From positions 1 to 8,498 of the forward strand of contig WFOZ01000078.1 in the NCBI GenBank assembly GCA_015487825.1: a stretch of 8,498 bases of DNA, in the 5' to 3' direction. The translations under genes were made by a program, and so were the position numbers. The stretch's first letter is position 1. The number at the start of each line of letters is the position of its first letter. This document shows, piece by piece, positions 1 through 6,997 of the stretch. Origin of the DNA: Planctomycetaceae bacterium. GTDB lineage: Bacteria > Planctomycetota > Planctomycetia > Planctomycetales > Planctomycetaceae. Below the pieces are notes generated by a model, which was given only the letters and a program-made list of their open reading frames with translations, was not told the origin of the DNA and searched no databases.

Positions 1-2
1 GA

Positions 3-824
3 TACGAACCGGGGCTGTTTCTGCATTTTGAGATGATTCCCGACCGGCTTCCCGATTCGTTACGAGAACTGATCAGCAAATTCCCACCCGGTGTCCTTCA
101 ATTTGAAATTGGTATCCAGACATTCAACCACGACGTTGGAAAGTTGATCTCGCGAAAACAGGATAACGAAAAACTGGCAGATAACTTCCGCTTTTTGCGA
201 AAGCAAACCGGTGTGCATATTCATGCTGACCTGATTGTTGGTTTGCCGGCTGAATCGATGGATAGTTTTGGGAAAGGTTTTGATCGTCTGATTGAACTCG
301 ACCCGCAGGAAATACAGGTTGGCATTCTGAAACGTCTGCGAGGCACTCCGATTACTCGGCACGATGACGAATGGGAAATGATCTACAGCGATTATGCTCC
401 GTATGAAATCCTGAGTAATAAACGAATCAGTTTCGAACAGATGCAGCGGCTGCGACGCTTTGCCAGGTATTGGGATTTAATCGCCAACAGTGGCAACTTT
501 ATCGAAAGTAGAAACCTGTTATGGGAAAATCGTGAATCACCGTTTCAGGAGTTTCTCAGTTTTTCGGACTGGCTTTACCAGCAGCAAAAGCAAACGCACG
601 GCATCTCTCTCATCAGACTTTGCGAATGTCTGTTTTGCTTTCTGGCAGAAAAGCAAAACCGGGATGAACAGCACGTCGCACGAATTTTGTGGAGAGATTA
701 CACACGTAACGGACGTGAAGACAGGCCTCATTTTTTGCGAAAATTCGATCTCCCGCATCCAAAACGGAAGAAGTCAGACCGCAAACCCAAACTGCCGCAG
801 CGGCAGGCCAGGCATGGTGGATAA
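3..824 (+). CDS. B12-binding radical SAM protein with DUF4080-type C-terminus (5' end missing)
   Basis: The frame is open from the window edge, so this is the C-terminal part (273 residues seen) of a longer protein. The ATG at 33 is internal, because the family motif [10 protein letters not shown] begins upstream of it. Family landmarks follow in order: FEIGIQTFN and DLIVGLPAE, which are late strands of the radical SAM barrel, then [11 protein letters not shown], then [10 protein letters not shown], which fits a DUF4080-type C-terminal domain. The cobalamin-binding domain and the iron-sulfur cysteine motif should lie to the left of the window. Members are cytoplasmic enzymes that use S-adenosylmethionine and cobalamin; their substrate is generally unknown, and I cannot give one here. 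The last ~25 residues are very basic ([10 protein letters not shown] and similar) and look unconserved. The gene converges on a minus-strand gene 42 bp away. Confidence 0.85.
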   Translation, partial: YEPGLFLHFEMIPDRLPDSLRELISKFPPGVLQFEIGIQTFNHDVGKLISRKQDNEKLADNFRFLRKQTGVHIHADLIVGLPAESMDSFGKGFDRLIELDPQEIQVGILKRLRGTPITRHDDEWEMIYSDYAPYEILSNKRISFEQMQRLRRFARYWDLIANSGNFIESRNLLWENRESPFQEFLSFSDWLYQQQKQTHGISLIRLCECLFCFLAEKQNRDEQHVARILWRDYTRNGREDRPHFLRKFDLPHPKRKKSDRKPKLPQRQARHGG

Positions 825-867
825 GCAAGGATGCTTGGACTACCACTGGCCTGGCTCTCCAGTTTTT
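807..867. terminator. Nested hairpins at convergent gene ends, probable bidirectional terminator
   Basis: GCCAGGC (807-813) pairs perfectly with GCCTGGC (849-855). Inside it GTGG (817-820) pairs with CCAC (843-846), and inside that AAGCA (823-827) pairs with TGCTT (832-836) around an AGGA loop. An alternative hairpin, ACTGG (845-849) with CCAGT (859-863), runs into TTTTT at 863-867. The structure covers the stop codon of the plus-strand gene (822-824) and the gap before the end of the minus-strand gene (stop 867-869). Its position between converging genes and the T-run in the plus direction support a terminator. The T-run is short and lies seven bases past the larger stem, so strength is uncertain. 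Confidence 0.5.
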
Positions 868-2123
868 CAATCCTTTACAACTTGAGCCTGCAGCGGGTGC
901 GTATAGTCTTCCCAGATTTGGTTTGCGATTGCCGCATCTGGAATTCCGGTATGAATGTAATACCGATATCTGGAAATAAACGGCTTTCCCGGTTCAATAC
1001 TGAATTCCCCCAGTTGAGCAGGCACAAAACAGAAATAGGGCATTGATGGATGCAGGCGAACCGGCTGCGGGAAGCGAAAGTTTTCGGGATGGTCGAAAAT
1101 TGTTACGCCAACCCGTTCTTCGTTTAGTGCTCCGTGCATTTCGACCCAATTGGGACGAGTATGATTGCCATCGGCTCTCGTTTTTCCCTGGCTGGTCAGA
1201 AGGTTGAACAGATTTTTATCCGACCACAAGGCAGAGCCGCGAATGGTCATCCCGCCGTAATGGAATTTTTCAATCAATACCGGTTTCTTGGTGGCACAGG
1301 TTTGCGTGGAAACAATATCAAACAGGAAATGATCTTGAATCGCAAAAACGCGAATCTTCCATACTTCGTCAAGCATTGTGACCGGCCCCTGCTTGCCTGT
1401 TAAATCGACATGTCTGATAAGGACTTTGAGTGTACCGAACACGTTGCCGCTGGTTATCGATTCCACCTTTGCATGTTCAACGCGACCGAGCATTGTTTTT
1501 TGATCCCAGGCGTTATTGTGGCGACCATCAAACAGAATTTTTCGCCATGCAAACATAATGCCGTGTTGATGAGCATGATCAGGATTGAAATCATCGGAAA
1601 TTATTTTTCCCGATGGTGTGTACAACGGATGAATATAACCGCTTCGCGCATAATACGGTTCATTGGGAATCGGAGAATTTACAATTGCATGGCGATAAAC
1701 CATTACCGGTTTGTCACCAACTTTAATGAGGATTTGCTTACCATCATCTTTCAGCTCAACTGCACGAACTGTTTTTGCAGACGGATGCTTTGCCTGTTTA
1801 GAAACTTGCAGTTTATATTTTCGAATATTTTTTGCGGGGAGTTCATCTTCCAGAATCCAGAGGAGTTTGTTTCTCTCAGAGGTTGTTTCTTTTTGTACGG
1901 GAATTGACTTTCCATTATCAACACGGACTAAAGAAAAGTGTTTTTCATTTTGAAGTTCGTTTGGTAACTCGTAACGAACGATACATTTTTTACGTGCAAA
2001 ACTTCCAGAAGAAACTTTCAGGTGAATCTCAGAATCTGCGGCTTTTATTATGTGCGGAGTTATCAGAAACAGTATCAGACAACAAGCAGTGCCACGATAA
2101 TAATTTCGGAACGCTAAGTTCAT
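867..2123 (-). CDS. Exported DUF6807 family protein (often labelled 'PmoA')
   Basis: The 418-residue protein begins with a signal peptide: a hydrophobic stretch at about residues 13-26, with likely cleavage in IIKA/ADS near residue 28. The mature part is a DUF6807 protein. Its hallmark segment is at about 157-193: YYARSGYIHPLYTPSG, then DHAHQHG at 182-188 with three histidines, then FAW. HYGGMTIRGSALW follows at 288-300. The family is all-beta and common in planctomycete and Bacteroidetes carbohydrate loci. The database label 'methane oxygenase PmoA' is historical; there are no membrane helices like those of particulate methane monooxygenase. The histidine cluster may bind metal or substrate (inference). 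The start codon overlaps the stop of the upstream oxidoreductase by one base (TAATG, 2121-2125), which suggests translational coupling. No strong Shine-Dalgarno is properly spaced; AAAGGG lies 12 bases away. It is last in a three-gene run. Biochemical function is unknown. Confidence 0.88.
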   Translation of the reverse strand: MNLAFRNYYRGTACCLILFLITPHIIKAADSEIHLKVSSGSFARKKCIVRYELPNELQNEKHFSLVRVDNGKSIPVQKETTSERNKLLWILEDELPAKNIRKYKLQVSKQAKHPSAKTVRAVELKDDGKQILIKVGDKPVMVYRHAIVNSPIPNEPYYARSGYIHPLYTPSGKIISDDFNPDHAHQHGIMFAWRKILFDGRHNNAWDQKTMLGRVEHAKVESITSGNVFGTLKVLIRHVDLTGKQGPVTMLDEVWKIRVFAIQDHFLFDIVSTQTCATKKPVLIEKFHYGGMTIRGSALWSDKNLFNLLTSQGKTRADGNHTRPNWVEMHGALNEERVGVTIFDHPENFRFPQPVRLHPSMPYFCFVPAQLGEFSIEPGKPFISRYRYYIHTGIPDAAIANQIWEDYTHPLQAQVVKD

Positions 2124-3439
2124 TATAATGACCAGCCCTTTCGGTATTCGCGGTGAACATACTGCGCGGCCTGAGGATTATTTTTTGCTGACATAGCCTC
2201 AGCATTCCATTCTACTTTTTCTCCAAGTCGGAACGCCAGATTTCCCAACAATATTGTCTCTGTCAACGGGGCAGCGTAATCAAAGTGAGAGAGAGTTTTG
2301 CCATTTCCTTTACAGGCTTCGTACCACTCCTGCCGATGGTTACCAATCGCATCCGGGATTGTATGGTCAGGTATTTTGAACTCTGCATACTTTTCCTCAG
2401 GTAGTAGTATGCGTTTGTTATAATCGGCTGCAAGCATTCCCTGCGTACCAATGAACAAAATCCCGGCTGACCATTCAGGACCGCCCAGTTTCAACACCGC
2501 ATCTGGAGTATTCCGACCATGATGCCAGACAACTTCGACTTCACTCATGTTTTCGCGTGCGGGAAAATTCCAATGACAGTCGAGCCAGAAGGGTGTGGAA
2601 TCGGGATGCGGTTCTGGTCCCCGGGCTTCAACAGAAATGGGATATCGTAATTTCAGCGCCCAGAAAATTAAATCCATATAATGACAACCCATATTCCCAA
2701 GCGTTCCGTTACCATAGTCCCACCAATAGTGCCAGTCGTGAGGGTGATAGCAGGGATGAAAGTTGTGTACCGGCGCTGGGCCGCACCATAAATTCCAGTT
2801 GAAGCCCTGAGGAATTGGGGCTGAAGATTTCGGGCGATCAATTACCCGTTTGAATCGCCTGAAACCTCCCGGTTTTCCAAACCAGACATGCACTTCTTTC
2901 ACATCGCCAATTGCGCCAGATTGAATCAGTTCGACAGTGCGCCTGTAATTTTCTCCGGCATGGTTCTGAATTCCCATTTGCGTGACAACTTTTTGTTCCC
3001 GGGCAATTCGTTGCACTTCGCGGGCTTCAAAGATGGTATGTGTCAGCGGTTTTTCGCAGTAACAATGCTTGCCCATTTTCATCGCTCGAATCGCGATAGT
3101 TGCATGGGAATGGTTCGGCGTGGTGACCACAACTCCATCAATTTGCTTATCCATTTTATCGAGCATCACCCGAAAGTCTGCAAATCGTTTTGCTTTCGGA
3201 AACTGAGCTGCATATTTGCCCATACGTGCATCATCAACATCACACAGCGCGACAATATTCTGACTTTTCATCAATCCTAAATTATGATTTCCCTGATTCC
3301 CCAATCCGACACAGGCAATATTCAGTTTTTCGTTAGAGCTGCTGCTATCGGCGAATACTTTGCTGGTGTTTAACCATAAGCCAGCACCTGTTAACGCGCT
3401 TACCTTCAGCATGTCGCGACGATGAAAATCCTGTGCCAT
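2123..3439 (-). CDS. Tat-exported Gfo/Idh/MocA family NAD(P)-dependent oxidoreductase
   Basis: The 438-residue protein starts with a Tat-type leader: HRRDMLK at residues 6-12, a weakly hydrophobic stretch VSALTGAGLWL, and probable cleavage after VFA at residue 30. A Rossmann domain follows, with VGLGNQG at 44-50, the acidic CDVDD strand end at 66-70, TTPNHSH at about 106-112, and the family's CEKP signature at 128-131 (Lys130 in the usual catalytic/cofactor position). The C-terminal domain has the bacterial-type pattern NWNLWCGPAP (214-223), many aromatic and histidine residues, and GNMGCHYMD at 248-256. Known relatives oxidise, reduce or rearrange sugars and cyclitols. Export with cofactor is typical of planctomycete members and explains the Tat leader. 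The substrate cannot be read from sequence. It sits 30 bp after the kinase gene and overlaps the DUF6807 gene by one base, so all three are probably co-transcribed. Confidence 0.93.
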   Translation of the reverse strand: MAQDFHRRDMLKVSALTGAGLWLNTSKVFADSSSSNEKLNIACVGLGNQGNHNLGLMKSQNIVALCDVDDARMGKYAAQFPKAKRFADFRVMLDKMDKQIDGVVVTTPNHSHATIAIRAMKMGKHCYCEKPLTHTIFEAREVQRIAREQKVVTQMGIQNHAGENYRRTVELIQSGAIGDVKEVHVWFGKPGGFRRFKRVIDRPKSSAPIPQGFNWNLWCGPAPVHNFHPCYHPHDWHYWWDYGNGTLGNMGCHYMDLIFWALKLRYPISVEARGPEPHPDSTPFWLDCHWNFPARENMSEVEVVWHHGRNTPDAVLKLGGPEWSAGILFIGTQGMLAADYNKRILLPEEKYAEFKIPDHTIPDAIGNHRQEWYEACKGNGKTLSHFDYAAPLTETILLGNLAFRLGEKVEWNAEAMSAKNNPQAAQYVHREYRKGWSL

Positions 3440-3446
3440 GTTTCAG

Positions 3447-3452
3447 CCTCCT
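3447..3452 (-). promoter_or_regulatory. Shine-Dalgarno AGGAGG of the oxidoreductase gene
   Basis: The minus strand reads AGGAGG seven bases before the ATG at 3439-3437. It is a full-consensus site at ideal spacing and settles the start codon, which is also the one that gives the Tat leader. It lies in the 30 bp gap after the kinase stop, so this gene can be translated independently of the kinase. Confidence 0.8.
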
Positions 3453-3469
3453 GAGAAAATCACCTGAAC

Positions 3470-4951
3470 TCAGCTCCTGTTTTTCGATTTCAATTGCAGT
3501 GCGATGCCATGTTCTTTTGCGAGTGATTTCAGTTCGGTTCTCATTTTTCGTAACGACATCGGCTGTGTGCATATATGAATGAGATTTTCTTTATTTTCAG
3601 GAACTTCCAGGCTTGTATTCATGTCGGGGACAACAACCAGCGTCGGGACTTTTTGCCCGGCTGCTGTTTCTATCAGTTGATTGTACTCACCGGTGCTGTC
3701 TTCATTCGAGTTCAATGCCATAAGAAGCAGCAATGCAGGAGGGTCGTCTTGAACACGTTGGGCGGCACGGCCTGCATCAGCCATCATTAAAACGCGGTAC
3801 CCGTGGTGCGAAAAATAATCGCGTAAAAGATCCTGTTCCTTGTTCCGTTTTTCGACACATAGAATCGTTGAGTAACTGACAGGGGGAGCTCCAGCTTTCG
3901 ACTGTCCTGCAACAGACGGACTACTTCCGGTTTCTTTGGTAAGGCGATGGTAAGCTGTTGTAAGATCCTGCAAGACTTCGCCTGGCGACTGATAGCGTTC
4001 ATCCGGATTGATATGCAGCAGGCGATCAACAATGCTGGAAACATGCCGCGGGCAGGCAGGCATCGCATCGCTTAAGGGGCGAATGTTGCGATACCTGGTA
4101 ATCTGCTTGCGCTCTTCGCGGGAACGCGTGCGTGGATAAGGTGGTTGCCCCAGCATCATTTCATACATAATTGTGCCGAGGAAGAATAAGTCACTTCGCG
4201 GATCGTTACGTGGTGCCCCGGTTCCTTTTTCGAGCGTCGAATACTCCAGCGCCTGCTGAATGCCAACATCTCCATGCCTTTTAATCATCTCTTCATCGGT
4301 GGCTAAACCGAAGTCGATCAACTTGGCAACTCCATCAACACTGAACAACACGTTGGTCATTTTCAGATCACGGTGAGTGACTCCCTGATTCAGCGCATAT
4401 TCTAAACCACGAGCCATGTCCATCGCATATTTTACCGTCTCGATAGGTTCAATCTGTTTGCGAATCTGGACAAAGTCTTTCAGGTTTCCTCCCTGAACAA
4501 AATCCATCGTGAAAAAGTGGTTCTCTCCTTCATGACCGATATCAAAAATCGGGACAATGTTCGGATGCTTCAGTTTTTGGCCCAATTCAGCTTCACGGCG
4601 AAATAAATCGACGGTTGCAGGATCATTCACCCATCGCTGCCGAAGAACTTTGACACCAACCGTTTTCCCATCTTCAATTCTCTCGGCCCGGTAGACGCGC
4701 GCAAAACTTCCCGCAGCGTTGGCGTAAAGCAGTTTGTTGCCGCCGAGCACTAGAATACTGGTATCGAGCCGTTTGATGCTCTCAACCTGAAATGGAGTGA
4801 GCACGTGCTGATCAAGCAAAATCTGAAGCAGATCGGCTCCCTTACGGCGAGACGAATCGAGCAGGCGTAGGCACTCTCGTGCCCGTTCCTTATCGATCAG
4901 CCTCATCTTCACCAATTCTTTGGCGAGTCTCTTGGAAGAACTGAAGTCCAT
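3470..4951 (-). CDS. Planctomycete-type serine/threonine protein kinase with degenerate receiver-like C-terminus
   Basis: The 493-residue protein has three parts. Residues 1-70 form the helical segment (including LTPFQVESIKRL) that precedes many planctomycete kinases. Residues ~72-337 are a Hanks-type kinase: glycine loop NAAGSFARVY (78-87), ATP lysine K101 in VKVL, helix-C glutamate E120, catalytic HRDLKMTN (193-200), DFG (213-215), TLE in place of APE (239-241), and DPRSDLFFLG (250-259). Catalytic residues are intact, so activity is expected, although the third loop glycine is Ala84. Residues ~360-485 resemble a response-regulator receiver (STILCVEKR, YRVLMMAD, VPTLVVVPD) but lack its active residues: Met411, Val441 and Gln463 stand where Asp, Thr/Ser and Lys are expected. 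There is no membrane segment, so it is probably cytoplasmic. It leads a same-strand run with the oxidoreductase and DUF6807 genes. An in-frame TAA at 4957-4955 rules out an earlier start. A consensus AGGAGG lies 26 bases upstream, too far for normal use. Confidence 0.93.
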   Translation of the reverse strand: MDFSSSKRLAKELVKMRLIDKERARECLRLLDSSRRKGADLLQILLDQHVLTPFQVESIKRLDTSILVLGGNKLLYANAAGSFARVYRAERIEDGKTVGVKVLRQRWVNDPATVDLFRREAELGQKLKHPNIVPIFDIGHEGENHFFTMDFVQGGNLKDFVQIRKQIEPIETVKYAMDMARGLEYALNQGVTHRDLKMTNVLFSVDGVAKLIDFGLATDEEMIKRHGDVGIQQALEYSTLEKGTGAPRNDPRSDLFFLGTIMYEMMLGQPPYPRTRSREERKQITRYRNIRPLSDAMPACPRHVSSIVDRLLHINPDERYQSPGEVLQDLTTAYHRLTKETGSSPSVAGQSKAGAPPVSYSTILCVEKRNKEQDLLRDYFSHHGYRVLMMADAGRAAQRVQDDPPALLLLMALNSNEDSTGEYNQLIETAAGQKVPTLVVVPDMNTSLEVPENKENLIHICTQPMSLRKMRTELKSLAKEHGIALQLKSKNRS

Positions 4952-5085
4952 TGGTTATATATCAAATCAACAAAGTTCCTCCTCTAACAACTCTGAAAAA
5001 TTCAGGAGCCGGGCACGCAGAGGACAAATCTTCTATTGTATTAAAAATTGTCTGAATTAAATGAGATAAAACGACCACAATAAAC

Positions 5086-5107
5086 AGGCTACCCAAAATA
5101 GTAGCCT
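5086..5107. repeat. Short perfect inverted repeat (7 bp arms, 8-base loop)
   Basis: AGGCTAC (5086-5092) and GTAGCCT (5101-5107) are perfect complements around an 8-base AT-rich loop. No T-run follows on either strand, so it is not a classical terminator. It lies about 135 bp upstream of the kinase start and could be a regulatory site. A 7 bp match of this kind can arise by chance in 390 bp. Confidence 0.3.
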
Positions 5108-5169
5108 AGAATTCGGCTAAACGAAAGAGTGTAGTTCAATCTTATTGCAATCAATGAGCAATCTCTTAT

Positions 5170-5209
5170 GGGTCTCCCCTTTCCGAGAGCACATATTCAG
5201 GGGAAACCC
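5170..5209. repeat. Imperfect inverted repeat (11 bp arms, one mismatch)
   Basis: GGGTCTCCCCT (5170-5180) pairs with AGGGGAAACCC (5199-5209) at 10 of 11 positions across an 18-base loop. It lies about 130 bp beyond the stop of the LamG/propeller gene in its direction of transcription. As RNA it would form a GC-rich stem that could act as a 3'-end structure or a weak terminator. There is no T-run. As DNA it could be an operator. Function is not determined. Confidence 0.4.
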
Positions 5210-5341
5210 TTACCGTATGTAGCTGCTATGCTTCACCTGATCAGTGTTGTTGCGTCTTTGAATTGTGGGATGGCGCGCTTGCATGTCTGCAGAATACGCT
5301 TTTGACCATGCGGTATTCCATACTGTTTGCAGGATTTGTAT

Positions 5342-6997
5342 TTATCGGTCTGTCAGTTGTAGCTTTTTGATTTCTCTATCATTCAGAACGCCACGGTAGA
5401 TTCGAAGATTTTTTATCTTCCCGTTGAAATAATCGTGGGAGCCGAATCCGATCTTTAATGGTTCATCGTTTGTCAAATCATAATCAGCAGTGTTGAATGT
5501 TGATGACGCTGCAACAAGTCTGCCATCAACGTACAGTTGGAGTCGGTTTTTTTCTCTACAGGCCACAATGTGCCGCCAGCCCGGTTTCAGTGCGGTATCG
5601 CAGGTGGCATTTTTTCCCGCTTCAATTGAATGCACGCGACCAGCAGGTAGCGTCCCCGCAAAAAGTCTTCCCTGGAAAACAGCCATCGACCAGACTCTGC
5701 GATATCTTACATCCGGTGTCATATCCAGCCGGCCGGTATTGGTCCATTTGGTTGCTCCGTCATAGCGATAAACTTCCGCCAGAGGCAACGATCCTGAATA
5801 CATTTTTCCATTGTAAACAACCAGAGGCATACTCTCTTTTTCGTTTCCCAGTTTCCCCACTTTTATCCATTGGCGTTTTCCTGCATAGCGATAAATTTCT
5901 GCATGGGGCCACTCGCTGACATAAAGATTTCCTTCATACACGGTGAATCCATAAGTCTGAGTCGACGCCTCACTCACCTTGCCGGCATGCGTCCAGTTTT
6001 TACCGTCATACCGGTAGACTGCCCCTTCGTCGTATCCGGTGGCGAATAGATCTCCGTTATAGACGGCTAAAGATTCAACACGTTTTCCATCAGGCACACC
6101 ACACGAAGTCCAGTCTTTTCCACCTTCGTAGCGAAAAAATGCAGCCGGGGCGTACATCGATGAGGCATACAAACTCCCCTTGTATACGACCATCCCATTG
6201 ATCGCTTCCACATCCGGCAGTTTTCCGCAGTGTACCCATTTGCCATCTCCCTCGTAGCGATAAACATTTCCTCCGAAGGTGACATTTTCAGATTCATTTA
6301 GCGAAGAACCTTTCAGGCGATATTTGGATGTCCCTGCATAAAGCTTTCCATTATAAACCGCTAGCGACGAAACAGCATTACATTGATCAGGAGTACCGCA
6401 ATCGATCCATTTATTACCGCTCTCAAATCGATAAACATGACCCGCTTCCTCTTTGCCGGCAACGCACGTTCCGGCAAACAACTGGTTGTTGTAAACAGCC
6501 ATGCTGTAAATGAGAATCGCATTTCCGAGGCGACCATGATCTGTCCACTTCGCATCGATTTTTCCGTTATCGATACCGAAATGAAGATGTCGGTGATTCG
6601 CTTGACTGCTGGTAACCCCCGCATGATTTTTGATGCTCAGTTGAAAACCTTTTCGACTCTTCGGATTATATTTACCGAGGATATTTCCAATCACATCATC
6701 CAATACCGCGTTTGTATTAACATAGACAGAGATCGAAAATTCGCCGGTCCCCAAAGAGAGGCCGTCTGCATGAGGCACCTCAATAAAGGCATCTTTTCCA
6801 TCAAACGATGCCGGTTGATTCGGTTTCAATACAACGCCGCGATTGATTCCATTATTCTGCAAACCGGATAGATCATCGGCATTGCCCATTAACGGCCAAT
6901 GTCCGATCAACGAGACGTCTTCGGCATGGACAGCAGTACGATTCAAACCGGACAGAAGCAGGACTGAGAGCAGTAACAGAATGGTGGAGTTTCTCAT
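5342..6997 (-). CDS. Exported LamG-fold protein split by a seven-repeat beta-propeller-like insert
   Basis: The 551-residue protein has a clear signal peptide (hydrophobic core at residues 5-18, cleavage after AVHA at 25). Residues ~28-148 are the first half of a LamG/concanavalin-A-like jelly roll (LIGHWPLMGNADDLSG, FDGKDAFIEVP, FSISVYV, HFGIDNGK). Residues ~151-463 hold seven tandem repeats. Residues ~464-547 are the second half of LamG (GWRHIVACREKNRLQLYVDG, PLKIGFGSHDYFNGKIKNLRIY). The usual loop between the 'HFGI' strand and the 'WRHIVA' strand is where the insert sits. LamG domains bind sugars or proteins outside the cell, and propellers are binding or catalytic scaffolds, so a surface recognition role is likely (inference). 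A purine-rich AGGAAAG lies 11 bases before the ATG. The gene probably forms its own unit: 390 bp separate it from the kinase operon, and the next gene is divergent. No catalytic residues or membrane anchor are visible. Confidence 0.88.
   Translation of the reverse strand: MRNSTILLLLSVLLLSGLNRTAVHAEDVSLIGHWPLMGNADDLSGLQNNGINRGVVLKPNQPASFDGKDAFIEVPHADGLSLGTGEFSISVYVNTNAVLDDVIGNILGKYNPKSRKGFQLSIKNHAGVTSSQANHRHLHFGIDNGKIDAKWTDHGRLGNAILIYSMAVYNNQLFAGTCVAGKEEAGHVYRFESGNKWIDCGTPDQCNAVSSLAVYNGKLYAGTSKYRLKGSSLNESENVTFGGNVYRYEGDGKWVHCGKLPDVEAINGMVVYKGSLYASSMYAPAAFFRYEGGKDWTSCGVPDGKRVESLAVYNGDLFATGYDEGAVYRYDGKNWTHAGKVSEASTQTYGFTVYEGNLYVSEWPHAEIYRYAGKRQWIKVGKLGNEKESMPLVVYNGKMYSGSLPLAEVYRYDGATKWTNTGRLDMTPDVRYRRVWSMAVFQGRLFAGTLPAGRVHSIEAGKNATCDTALKPGWRHIVACREKNRLQLYVDGRLVAASSTFNTADYDLTNDEPLKIGFGSHDYFNGKIKNLRIYRGVLNDREIKKLQLTDR
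5609..6547 (-). repeat. Region encoding seven tandem propeller repeats
   Basis: Residues 151-463 of the LamG protein contain seven units, starting at W151, W197, W254, W296, W335, W377 and W418. Each reads roughly W-T/I-x-x-G-K/R-L, a variable stretch, then S-M/L-A-V-Y-N-G-K-L-Y-A-G-T, then V-Y-R-Y-E/D-G. Lengths are 46, 57, 42, 39, 42, 41 and 46 residues. The W and the glycine four residues later are invariant. Seven units of about 40 residues fit one closed seven-bladed beta-propeller. DNA copies have diverged, so the duplication is old. Repeat 2 carries an insert of about 15 residues. Confidence 0.8.

Larger units (their letters stand above)
4952..5341. other. Gene-free spacer between LamG/propeller gene and kinase operon
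   Basis: This 390 bp lies downstream of one minus-strand gene and upstream of another, so it should hold the terminator of the first and the promoter of the kinase operon. It contains two inverted repeats (listed separately), AT-rich sequence at 5030-5085, and an AGGAGG on the minus strand at 4983-4978. I found no convincing -35/-10 pair: TACAAT on the minus strand (5040-5035) lacks a -35 partner. No tRNA-like fold or credible ORF was seen. Confidence 0.6.

Noticed and set aside
490..885. 131-codon open frame on the plus strand
   Set aside because: It overlaps the DUF4080-type coding frame, where the family motifs are, in another frame. It is a shadow.
1410..1907. 165-codon open frame on the plus strand
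   Set aside because: It lies fully antisense to the DUF6807 gene, whose protein has a signal peptide and family motifs. The plus-strand product has no recognisable features.
5035..5063. TACAAT on the minus strand as a -10 box for the kinase operon
   Set aside because: No -35-like hexamer is found at 16-18 bp, and there is no extended -10. Promoter rules for this group are also poorly known.
5308..5370. Possible 20-residue hydrophobic peptide (MRYSILFAGFVFIGLSVVAF) on the plus strand
   Set aside because: It looks like a membrane peptide, but it has no Shine-Dalgarno and its second half is antisense to the end of the LamG gene. A short hydrophobic frame can arise by chance.
5609..6547. Regularly spaced repeats considered as a CRISPR or DNA-level tandem array
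   Set aside because: The repeats are at protein level (about 40 residues), lie in one open frame and are diverged in DNA. There are no identical repeats with unique spacers.
6383..6871. 162-codon open frame on the plus strand
   Set aside because: It is antisense to the LamG/propeller gene, and its sequence simply mirrors the repeat-coding region. No domain or ribosome site is seen.
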